Below, one piece after another: positions 57,339 through 64,000 of a stretch of 64,000 bases of DNA. The position numbers were made by a program, and so were the translations under genes. How positions within the stretch are numbered: the stretch's first letter is position 1; every line of letters starts with the position of its first letter. The notes beneath the pieces are model-generated. The model had not been told where the DNA came from. It was given only the letters and a program-made list of their open reading frames with translations, and made no database searches. Source of the DNA: Streptomyces sp. NBC_01197 (GTDB lineage: Bacteria; Actinomycetota; Actinomycetes; Streptomycetales; Streptomycetaceae); contig NZ_CP108569.1 of assembly GCF_036010505.1 (NCBI RefSeq), positions 372,001 through 436,000 on the forward strand, read 5' to 3'.

Positions 57339-57376
57339 TCCACGGCGCCTTCCGCGCTGATCCACGATCAGCGCGG
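57327..57376 (+). promoter_or_regulatory. Attenuator-like paired hairpins, copy 2
   Basis: The same palindrome (57327-57342) and 11-bp stem (57352-57376) as in copy 1, base for base. The second stem would be the last structure before the operon, 120 bp upstream of the first gene. Confidence 0.65.
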
Positions 57377-57495
57377 CCCGTCGAATAGCGGTGGCCGCCG
57401 TCCCTGGGTGAGGTGCTTCAGACCTTCTCCCTCGGTACGGCGGCCATCGCACCGCCTTTGCCCATCGGATCGCCCGGAAGGACAACCGGTCCCCC

Positions 57496-59412
57496 ATGAG
57501 TCTCACAGAACGCATCACTCGTATCGTCAGCCAACCGGGCCGTGGCCTGCTCGCATCCGACGCGCTCGGCAACGTCCACCGCCTGGACCCGGACCTGAAA
57601 CTTGTGGCCTCTTCCGGAGCCACGTCCAGCGCACAAGCCCCGGCGGGTGCCCCCATCTTCGCGATGGCCCTCGCCGGACAGTGGCTGATCACCAGGGACA
57701 AACTCGGCACCATCTCCCGCTGGGACGCCGACACCCTGCGTCTGGCCGACCGGCTCGACGCCGCCGCGACCAGTGACCAGAACCTCTTGATGGAGGGCGA
57801 GGAGCCCTCGCCCACCATGGTCCGTGGCATCGGCGTGTGGAACGGCAAGGTCTACCTCAGTAACGGCTACTTCCAACTGGTCGTGCTGGACCTGGAAACC
57901 TTCGCGGTGGACCGACTTCAGCCATGGTCACCGGAGTTCGCACGGCTCGAATGGTTCTGCACCGACGCGCCGGACGTGCAGGCCGTCACCGACCGCAGCG
58001 GCCGGGTCTACATCGGCTCACTCGACGACCTGGACTTCCCGGTCGTCTCCCAGGTCGACAGCTCCAACATCCACCGGCTGCTGTACGACGGCCGCCACCA
58101 CCGGTTCTGGGCCACGCTCGACGGCGGCACCGGCCAACACCGCAACATCCGCAACGGAGTTGCCACTGTCGGGTTTGACGGCCAAGTCCTGGAACGCTCC
58201 CTCTTCGCCCGCAACGACGTGGAGGCGATGGCGTTCTCACCGGACTTCCGCAAGGCGTATGTCGGCGGGTTCGACGGCGAACTGCTCATCTTCGACAACA
58301 CCTCTGCCGAGCTCCGTATCGAACGGCGCGTCAGCGGCTTCAGCCATCAGATCTTCGACTGCGCCGTCGACGACAGCGGAACGGTCCACGTCCTGACCCA
58401 GGACGGCGAGATCGCCTCCTTCGACCCCGAAGGCACCTTCCTCAACCGACTCTCGTACGAACGGCAGTGCGCCTGGGACATCCGTCCCGTTCCCGGCCAC
58501 AGCGGTCGGTTCGCGGTGGCGACGGACGACGGGGCCGCTGTGGTGGACGTGGTGGAACGGTACCCGGGGCATCCCTCCCTGCGTCTGAGCAGCCACGACG
58601 CGAACGGCTCCGGCTTCACCCGCCGTATCCTGCCGACCGCCGACGGGTGGTACGGCATCGCCTGGCCCCGCGAGGTCCTGCGTGTCACGGACGACCGGCG
58701 CGCCTGGTCCGTACAGCTGCCGGACATCGTCCACACCCTGGCCCTCTCGCCCGACGGCACCCGACTGCTCGCCGCGTGCAACGACGGCGGCGTCGAACTC
58801 GACGCGCAGACCGGACGGGTCACCGACCGGATCGGTGAACTGCCCGCCTCCGCCTGGGTGAGCGGGTACCTCCCGGACGGCCGGCGTCTGCTGGGCACCC
58901 GTAACGGCGTCCTGCGCGCCTACGACGGTGCCGGAGCGGTCACCTGGGAGATCGACCTGGGCGGCTACCCCAAACGCCTGGACGTGTTCGGGGACCGCAT
59001 CCGCGTGACCGGTTCCGGCGGCGCGAAGGAATACCTGGCCGACGCCGAGAAGATGGACCGGCAGTTCGTCGAGCTCTTCGACAACACCGTGGAAAGCGCC
59101 ACCTTGATCGACGGCACCCTGTGCGCGGTCTCCTACGGTATGCAGCTGGGTGCCTTCGACTACGCCACCGGGGAACTGGTCGGTTTTGTCGAGGACTTGC
59201 CCGACTTCGCCAAAAGCATCGCCTCCTTCCACGACTCGACCGGCGCTCCGGTCATCGTCGTCGGCGGACGCGGCGGCTTTCTGCGGTTGTACGCCCTGGA
59301 CCGCGGCTCCGGGCAAGTCCTGCGTCCGCTGCGGGAGTTGTGGCTGCCGCGCACGCCGGCCACCTGTTCCTTCGAGGTGAAGGCAGTGGCCGACGGAGCG
59401 GGAATCCGGTGA
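57496..59412 (+). CDS. Beta-propeller (WD40-like) protein of the azapteridine-type operon
   Basis: 638 aa, cytoplasmic, no signal peptide. The whole length is made of repeated beta-sheet blades, for example LLASDALGNVHRLDPDLKLV, GKVYLSNGYFQLVVLDLETF, AYVGGFDGELLIFDN, VHVLTQDGEIASFDPEG, ALSPDGTRLLAACNDGGVELDAQTG and VVGGRGGFLRLYALDRGSG. It probably forms two propellers. No catalytic motif is seen. It is the first gene after the leader repeats and overlaps the MFS gene by 4 bp (GTGA). A second WD40 protein (ToxC-like) is encoded four genes on. It may be a diverged ToxC paralogue or scaffold. Confidence 0.75.
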   Translation: MSLTERITRIVSQPGRGLLASDALGNVHRLDPDLKLVASSGATSSAQAPAGAPIFAMALAGQWLITRDKLGTISRWDADTLRLADRLDAAATSDQNLLMEGEEPSPTMVRGIGVWNGKVYLSNGYFQLVVLDLETFAVDRLQPWSPEFARLEWFCTDAPDVQAVTDRSGRVYIGSLDDLDFPVVSQVDSSNIHRLLYDGRHHRFWATLDGGTGQHRNIRNGVATVGFDGQVLERSLFARNDVEAMAFSPDFRKAYVGGFDGELLIFDNTSAELRIERRVSGFSHQIFDCAVDDSGTVHVLTQDGEIASFDPEGTFLNRLSYERQCAWDIRPVPGHSGRFAVATDDGAAVVDVVERYPGHPSLRLSSHDANGSGFTRRILPTADGWYGIAWPREVLRVTDDRRAWSVQLPDIVHTLALSPDGTRLLAACNDGGVELDAQTGRVTDRIGELPASAWVSGYLPDGRRLLGTRNGVLRAYDGAGAVTWEIDLGGYPKRLDVFGDRIRVTGSGGAKEYLADAEKMDRQFVELFDNTVESATLIDGTLCAVSYGMQLGAFDYATGELVGFVEDLPDFAKSIASFHDSTGAPVIVVGGRGGFLRLYALDRGSGQVLRPLRELWLPRTPATCSFEVKAVADGAGIR

Positions 59413-60764
59413 GTCCGGTCAGCGGGACCGGCGAAGACGGCCACCGGCTCCCCGGCGCCACCGGTACCCCGGTCGCCACCGGTACCCCGGTCGCCGCCGA
59501 GGAGCGGGAGCCATCCCCGCTGCGCGACCGCCGCTTCCGTATCTTCGCCGCCGGAAACGCACTGAACAACGTCGGCGAGTCCGTGTACGCCACCGTGCTT
59601 CCCCTCATGGTCTACGACCTGACCGGGTCGCTGGCCGAGATGTCCCTGCTCGCCGCGGCCGTTCCGCTGAGCCTGGTAGCCGGTCCATGGCTCGGCTCCG
59701 CGGCCGACCGGTGGGGGTCTCGGGTCCTCGTGGTACCCGGGCTGCTGACCCAGGCGGCCGGGGCCATCGTGATGAATCTGTGTCTGACGGCAGGACACAC
59801 GCCGACCTGGCTGCTGTTCGGATGCGCGTTGCTGGTGTCACTTGGAGGCTCCGCCTACCTCATCGGCTGGGTCACCGGTGTACCGGCCATGTTCCCCCGC
59901 TGCCCGGTCCGGGCCCGGGGAACGCTGAACAGCGTCTTCTTCGCCACCACCCTGACCGGCCCGCTGCTCACCGCCGCGCTGCTGCGGTGGACCGGTTACC
60001 CGGCTCTGCTGTGGCTGAACGCCGCCACGTTCGCGGCCCCCATCGCCGTATGGGCGCTGGGCGTGCACCCTCCGGCCAGGCAGGCGGCCTCCGGGACACG
60101 GCGTCGCGCCCGCAGCGGTGTCCGCGAGGGCTGGTCGGCCGTCACATCGGACCAGCGGATGCTGACCATGACCGTCGTCCATGTCGTACTGTCGCTGGTC
60201 TGCGGTGCCGGCCTGCAGGCCCTGCTCATCTACGACCTGCGGCACTCCTGGCATCTGGCCGGCGCCACTTCGGGAGCGGTGGTCCTGGGAGCCAACTCGT
60301 GCATGCTCCTGGGCAATCTGCTGGTGGCCCAGCGCGCCACCTTCCGCCCGCACCTCTCCCTGACTCTGGGCACCTCGCTGCTGGCGTTGTCACTCTTCGT
60401 TCTCACGGCACCGTTCTGGCCGCTCTTCTTCGGTGGCATGGTCATGGCCGCCTTCGGACAGGGACTCGTGCTGAGCACCGTGGTGATGATGCGCGTCAAG
60501 TACCTCCCGCAGGAGGTGCTCGGCCGCTCCTCCGGGCTGTTGGCGCTGCTCTCCGGCGGCGCGGCCCTGCTCTCACCACTCCTCATCCCCGTTCTCAGTA
60601 ACACGCTCGGTGTGCGCCGCGCGTTCTGCGTCCTGGGGCTGCTGTCGCTGAGCGCGCTCTGGTATCTGCGCCACGCCGGGCCGGCCTGGGAGGCCGCTGA
60701 CCGGACCTCGCCCACCGGCTCCTCCACCGCTCTGCCGGAGACCGTCGCACCGGAGAGGACATGA
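59409..60764 (+). CDS. MFS exporter in the azapteridine-type operon
   Basis: 451 aa with 12 membrane helices. RDRRFRIFAAGNALNNVGESVYATVLPLMVYDLTGSLAEMSLLAA and PWLGSAADRWGSRVLVVPGLL are typical of the MefA/enterobactin-exporter branch of drug efflux MFS. The first ~37 residues contain an 18-bp tandem duplication (ATGTPVATGTPVA). GTG overlaps the previous stop and its own stop overlaps ribA-like start (ATGA). Likely exports the final product and gives self-resistance. Confidence 0.83.
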   Translation: MSPVSGTGEDGHRLPGATGTPVATGTPVAAEEREPSPLRDRRFRIFAAGNALNNVGESVYATVLPLMVYDLTGSLAEMSLLAAAVPLSLVAGPWLGSAADRWGSRVLVVPGLLTQAAGAIVMNLCLTAGHTPTWLLFGCALLVSLGGSAYLIGWVTGVPAMFPRCPVRARGTLNSVFFATTLTGPLLTAALLRWTGYPALLWLNAATFAAPIAVWALGVHPPARQAASGTRRRARSGVREGWSAVTSDQRMLTMTVVHVVLSLVCGAGLQALLIYDLRHSWHLAGATSGAVVLGANSCMLLGNLLVAQRATFRPHLSLTLGTSLLALSLFVLTAPFWPLFFGGMVMAAFGQGLVLSTVVMMRVKYLPQEVLGRSSGLLALLSGGAALLSPLLIPVLSNTLGVRRAFCVLGLLSLSALWYLRHAGPAWEAADRTSPTGSSTALPETVAPERT

Positions 60765-61489
60765 CACTCACAGGACGCACCACAGACACGACGGCAGGCG
60801 CGTCCGGCGCCACCGGCCGGCACGAGCCGCCCACCGCCCAGCCGCCGCCCGAACCGCCCCCGGAGGAGAACAGCCTGACGCCCGCACGGGTCCGGGCAGC
60901 CGTACCCGTACCCGTCCGCTGCGGAAGCCGAGTGCACACCGCCACCCTGACCACGTTCCACGAACTCGTGGACGGACGTGAGCACTTGGCACTGCTGCTG
61001 GGCTCCACAGCCGCTTCTGTCCCGCTCGTGCGGCTCCATTCCGAATGCCTGACCGGAGACGTGTTCGCGTCCGAGCGCTGCGACTGCGGGGCGCAGCTCG
61101 ACGAGGCGTTGGCCCGGATCGCCGTGACCGGTGGAGTTCTGCTCTACCTGCGCCAGGAAGGCCGCGGCATCGGCCTGTACAACAAGCTGGATGCCTACCG
61201 TCTCCAGGACCGCGGCCTGGACACGTATGCCGCCAACCGCGCGCTCGGCCTGGAGGACGACGCGCGCGACTACACGGCGGCAGCCCAGATGCTCACCGCT
61301 CTCGGGCACCAGGAGATCGACCTGCTCACCAACAACCCCGACAAGCGGCGCCAGCTCGAACAGCAGGGGATCAGCGTCCGCTCCGTGGTGCCCACCGGAG
61401 TCCACCTCACCGCGCACAACACCGCATACCTGCGGGCCAAAGCCACGATCACCGCGCACACGCTCCTCATGGAAGGACCCCAGACGTGA
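60761..61489 (+). CDS. toxB: GTP cyclohydrolase II (ToxB-like)
   Basis: 242 aa; the first ~45 residues are a Pro/Thr-rich extension absent from E. coli RibA (196 aa). Zinc ligands are Cys96, Cys107, Cys109 in HSECLTGDVFASERCDCGAQL-type text; the catalytic loop is LRQEGRGIGLYNKLDAY (131-138) and the end is LLTNNPDKRRQLEQQGISV. It opens GTP to 2,5-diamino-6-ribosylamino-pyrimidinone phosphate, releasing formate and pyrophosphate. Riboflavin genes are absent; instead WD40 and FGE-like genes follow, as in toxoflavin toxBCD. A dedicated paralogue feeding azapteridine synthesis is therefore likely. Symbol given by context. Confidence 0.87.
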   Translation: MTLTGRTTDTTAGASGATGRHEPPTAQPPPEPPPEENSLTPARVRAAVPVPVRCGSRVHTATLTTFHELVDGREHLALLLGSTAASVPLVRLHSECLTGDVFASERCDCGAQLDEALARIAVTGGVLLYLRQEGRGIGLYNKLDAYRLQDRGLDTYAANRALGLEDDARDYTAAAQMLTALGHQEIDLLTNNPDKRRQLEQQGISVRSVVPTGVHLTAHNTAYLRAKATITAHTLLMEGPQT

Positions 61490-63168
61490 TCCGCCACCAG
61501 GGACCGATCAGCGGCATCGCCACCTACGACGGCCGGTATGTGGCCACCGCCGGCTACGACAACCAAGTCATCCTGTGGGAAGCACCGACCCGGCGGCCGC
61601 TCGCACGCGCCGTCCACGACCACCTGGCCAACCAGGTCACGTTCAGCCCGGACGGCCGGCACCTGCTCACCTCCTCCAGCGACCACACCGCGCGGCTCTG
61701 GTCGGTGCCGGACCTCAAACTCCGGGCCGTGCTGTGCGACCACGACGACGACGTCGAGATGTCGGTGTTCCACCCCTCCCGCGAACTGCTCGCCACCGCC
61801 TCCCGCGACCACCACGTCCGCGTCTACGACTACAGCGGCACGCAGGTGGCCCACTTCGCCGGCCACCGCGCCGACGTGATCTCCGTGGAATGGGTCGGCA
61901 CCAGCGACGAGTTGGTCTCCTCCAGCGACGACGGAACGGTCAAACGCTGGTCACTGGCCGACGGCGGTCTCACCGCCGACATCGACCTGCACGGGGTCGA
62001 GACCGACACCATCGCCATCACGGCATCGGGCGTGGTCTACGCGGGGAACGACCGGGGCGAAGTCGTACGTCTGTCGGGCGGCGACACCCAGATCTTCCCG
62101 GCACACGAGGCCGGCATCAAACGCCTGGTCTGGAACGAGGCCGCGGGCCTCCTGGTGAGCCTCAGCTACGACCGTACGGTGAAGATCTGGCGCATCACAT
62201 CCGACGGCGAACGACCCGTCCCGGTCAGCACAGCGGCCCTGCCGGCGCAGATCTGGCCCCGTTCCTGCGCCTTCCTCGACCAGAGAACACTGGTCTTCGG
62301 CACCTTCGGCTCCTCCTACGCCGTCTACCACATCCCACACAACACCTGGGACCTGGAAGGCATCGAGAACACCCCGGCACTGAACGCGGTGACCGTGGCC
62401 GACGGCCGTGTGTACACCGTCGGTGACGCCGGTGTCGTCCACATCGACGGCAGACCCGCGGCCGAGACAGGCAGTCTGTGCAACTTCCTGATCGCGGCCG
62501 GCGGACGTGTCCTGACCGGCGGGCAGCTGGGCCGGCTGTTCGACGCCGACACCGGCTCGGTTCTGCTGGAGCACCGCTCGCCGCTGAACTGCGCGGCCGC
62601 CTTCGAGAGAAACGGAGTCCCCCACGTCATCGTCGGTGCCTACACCGGCGAAGGTCTGGTACTGCGGATCGACGACAACGCCGTACGGCACATCGCGACG
62701 CTGCCCCTGCACGCCAACGCCGTCAAAGGTCTCGCCGTGGGCAACGGAACGATCTTTGCCGTCTGCGCGGACACCTCCGCCTCCTGGTTCCGCACCGGCT
62801 CACTCACCGAATCCGGCCGCCGCGAAGGGGCACACGCGCGGATCGCCAACGGCTGCGCCCCACTGTCCGACGGGCGGTTCGCCAGCGTCAGCCGCGACCT
62901 GATGCTGCACCTGTGGGAGGGCACCACGGACACGGCCGTTCCCACCCCGCACGACCACTCGGTCAAATGCGTGGCCGCCTCCGCCGACGGGCGGCGGATC
63001 GCCACCGGCTCCTACTTCGGCACCCTCGCCGTCCACGACACGGAGACCGGCGACTGGCACGTCACCCGCCCCACCACCGCCGGGATCTCCAGCCTCTGCT
63101 ACGACGCCGCGTCCGACCGCTTCTTGGCCACTTCCTACGACGGCGCGGTCCACGAACTCGCTCGATGA
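61486..63168 (+). CDS. toxC: WD40 repeat protein (ToxC-like)
   Basis: 560 aa; GTG overlaps the cyclohydrolase stop (GTGA), which fixes the start. Canonical WD40 blades open the protein: GPISGIATYDGRYVATAGYDNQVILWE, VTFSPDGRHLLTSSSDHTARLWSV, HPSRELLATASRDHHVRVYD, SDELVSSSDDGTVKRWS, then more divergent blades to HEL. About 12 blades suggest two propellers. Toxoflavin loci encode a WD-repeat protein (ToxC) between the cyclohydrolase and the FGE-like ToxD, exactly this order. Its chemical role, if any, is not evident from motifs. Confidence 0.8.
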   Translation: MIRHQGPISGIATYDGRYVATAGYDNQVILWEAPTRRPLARAVHDHLANQVTFSPDGRHLLTSSSDHTARLWSVPDLKLRAVLCDHDDDVEMSVFHPSRELLATASRDHHVRVYDYSGTQVAHFAGHRADVISVEWVGTSDELVSSSDDGTVKRWSLADGGLTADIDLHGVETDTIAITASGVVYAGNDRGEVVRLSGGDTQIFPAHEAGIKRLVWNEAAGLLVSLSYDRTVKIWRITSDGERPVPVSTAALPAQIWPRSCAFLDQRTLVFGTFGSSYAVYHIPHNTWDLEGIENTPALNAVTVADGRVYTVGDAGVVHIDGRPAAETGSLCNFLIAAGGRVLTGGQLGRLFDADTGSVLLEHRSPLNCAAAFERNGVPHVIVGAYTGEGLVLRIDDNAVRHIATLPLHANAVKGLAVGNGTIFAVCADTSASWFRTGSLTESGRREGAHARIANGCAPLSDGRFASVSRDLMLHLWEGTTDTAVPTPHDHSVKCVAASADGRRIATGSYFGTLAVHDTETGDWHVTRPTTAGISSLCYDAASDRFLATSYDGAVHELAR

Positions 63169-64000
63169 CGGGGAACGCGATGACACAGACCTCCTGCGGC
63201 AACCCCAACGCGCTCGAAGACCGCCAGGCCATGGGGCTGGGAAAGACCTACAGCGACCGCATCGACCCGCGCGGGCTCAACCGCCAGTGCCGTAGCCTCA
63301 CCAGCGTCGACCCCACCGCCCTGGCGCAGCTCGCCGAAGACATCGCTGTCGACGCCGGGACCCGGCTGGCAGCCGGATACCTGCTCGCCCTGCACGGCGA
63401 CCCCCGGATCGATGTGGACAGCCCTGTCATGCTCGACGTCCCGGCGGGCCGGGTGAAGCTGGGTCTGCCGCCCGCACGGGTGGACTCGGTGGCCGCGGCC
63501 TGGCGGCATGTCGGCGTGGAACGGGACTGGATCGCCAAGGAGGCACCCCAGTACACGGCGGACATCGGCGCCTTCCGTATCGCCCGCTACCCCGTCACCA
63601 ACAGCGAGTACCGCACGTTCCTGCTGGATACTCACGTCCGCTGGCTGCCCAGCTCCTGGCAGTTCGGTATCCATCCCGTCCACCTGGCCAACCACCCGGT
63701 GTGGACGGTCCCGCCGCAGGCCGCCGACGCCTACGCCTCCTGGCTCTCCCGTCGCACCGGGCGCCGGTTCCGGCTGCCGACCGAGGCCGAGTGGGAGTAC
63801 GCCGCCAGCGGCGGTGACGGCCGCGAGTACCCATGGGGCGACCACCTCGCCACTCATGTCGCCAACACCGTGGAGACCGGCCCGCTCAACACCACCCCGG
63901 TGGGAATCCACCCCGCCGGACGCAGCCCTTTCGGCGCCGACGACATGGGCGGCAACGTCGAGGAGTACGTCAGTGACGACTACCACCCGTATCCCGGCGG
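63165..64000 (+). CDS. toxD: FGE/sulfatase-modifying-factor-like protein (ToxD-like), partial
   Basis: The frame is open to the window end (278 codons). ATG at 63165 overlaps the WD40 stop (ATGA); an ATG at 63180 with GGGGA upstream is an alternative. Residues 1-110 are an N-terminal domain of HEAT-like or helical type; from about 115 the formylglycine-generating-enzyme fold is clear: FRIARYPVTNSEYRTFL, NHPVWTVPPQAADAYASWLS, RRFRLPTEAEWEYAASGGDGREYPWGD, NTTPVGIHPAGRSPFGADDMGGNVEEYV. The region with FGE's catalytic cysteines is beyond the window. In toxoflavin loci the FGE-like ToxD follows ToxC. Confidence 0.8.
   Translation, partial: MTGNAMTQTSCGNPNALEDRQAMGLGKTYSDRIDPRGLNRQCRSLTSVDPTALAQLAEDIAVDAGTRLAAGYLLALHGDPRIDVDSPVMLDVPAGRVKLGLPPARVDSVAAAWRHVGVERDWIAKEAPQYTADIGAFRIARYPVTNSEYRTFLLDTHVRWLPSSWQFGIHPVHLANHPVWTVPPQAADAYASWLSRRTGRRFRLPTEAEWEYAASGGDGREYPWGDHLATHVANTVETGPLNTTPVGIHPAGRSPFGADDMGGNVEEYVSDDYHPYPG

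Larger units (their letters stand above)
57266..57385 (+). repeat. 120-bp leader repeat, copy 2
   Basis: Second copy, 205 bp after the first, same orientation, one mismatch in 120 bp. It ends 110 bp before the start of the first beta-propeller gene. Confidence 0.92.

Noticed and set aside
59457..59505. Tandem 18-bp repeat at the start of the MFS gene as a recombination or regulatory site
   Set aside because: Two copies only, in frame in a disordered N-terminal tail; ordinary slippage duplication.
1..64000. tRNA genes, attachment sites, insertion sequences or transposases
   Set aside because: I looked for tRNA-like cloverleaf ends, transposase motifs and terminal inverted repeats with target duplications and saw none that I could support.

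Overview
The window is very high-GC actinobacterial DNA with third-position G/C bias, frequent GTG starts, ATGA/GTGA stop-start overlaps and gene families typical of Streptomyces (LysR-controlled class A beta-lactamase, DUF574-type methyltransferase, many FadR/IclR/TetR/LysR regulators). It looks like an accessory, catabolism-rich part of a Streptomyces chromosome running into a specialised-metabolite cluster. I see no tRNA, rRNA, CRISPR array or insertion sequence. All family names come from reading the translated proteins; no database search was run.

Layout. 1-3.9 kb: end of an Ig-like secreted protein, a lipoprotein with a DD-peptidase-like end, an aldo/keto reductase divergent from a TetR regulator with twin palindromes between them, and a Sua5/YciO protein. 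3.9-6.8 kb: an inducible beta-lactamase module (beta-lactamase, divergent LysR activator, cytoplasmic penicillin-recognising-type protein), arranged like blaL-blaA-blaB of S. cacaoi. 6.9-11.2 kb: GlcP-like sugar porter, threonine dehydratase, methyltransferase, a small membrane protein. 11.2-14.7 kb: a sialic-acid type locus (FadR regulator, NanA/DapA-type aldolase, truncated nanE, NanT transporter).

14.8-31.8 kb holds what reads as a complete taurine (C2 sulfonate) dissimilation locus: MocR/TauR-type regulator, alanine dehydrogenase, taurine-pyruvate aminotransferase, an amino-acid permease, sulfoacetaldehyde acetyltransferase (Xsc), phosphotransacetylase (Pta), a phosphonatase-like HAD hydrolase and a YeiH-type exporter with its own LysR regulator. 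Taurine would be transaminated to sulfoacetaldehyde, Xsc would release sulfite and acetyl phosphate, Pta would make acetyl-CoA, and Ald would regenerate pyruvate. Embedded next to xsc, behind an IclR regulator, is an orphan CobS/CobT-like AAA+/VWA pair with no CobN. A broken nuoN lies between the two halves.

32-39 kb: a FAD/Fe-S 2-hydroxyacid dehydrogenase, an MHS transporter and an ADHFE1-like hydroxyacid-oxoacid transhydrogenase with an IclR regulator; together they suggest a 4-hydroxybutyrate / D-2-hydroxyglutarate shunt. 39-43 kb: DUF779 protein, small membrane protein, and an overlapping operon of a quinone oxidoreductase and two acyl-CoA dehydrogenases. 43-48 kb: sodium:solute symporter, DUF3311 protein, COG0523 GTPase and YtcJ-like amidohydrolase. 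48-55.7 kb: PIG-L deacetylase, proline iminopeptidase, an OpuC/OsmU-type ABC importer split between strands, pirin, a VOC protein.

56.3-64 kb is the most interesting part. An FMN reductase is followed by two near-identical 120-bp repeats, each carrying a perfect Shine-Dalgarno, a 14-codon ORF (MRKIVRRCPWPWIS) and overlapping hairpins. Then comes a tightly overlapping operon: beta-propeller protein, MFS exporter, GTP cyclohydrolase II, WD40 protein, and an FGE-like (sulfatase-modifying factor) protein cut by the window end. The last three match the unusual ToxB-ToxC-ToxD combination of toxoflavin-type azapteridine biosynthesis, so this is probably the left part of a Streptomyces azapteridine cluster with an undescribed duplicated leader-peptide/attenuator-like control region.
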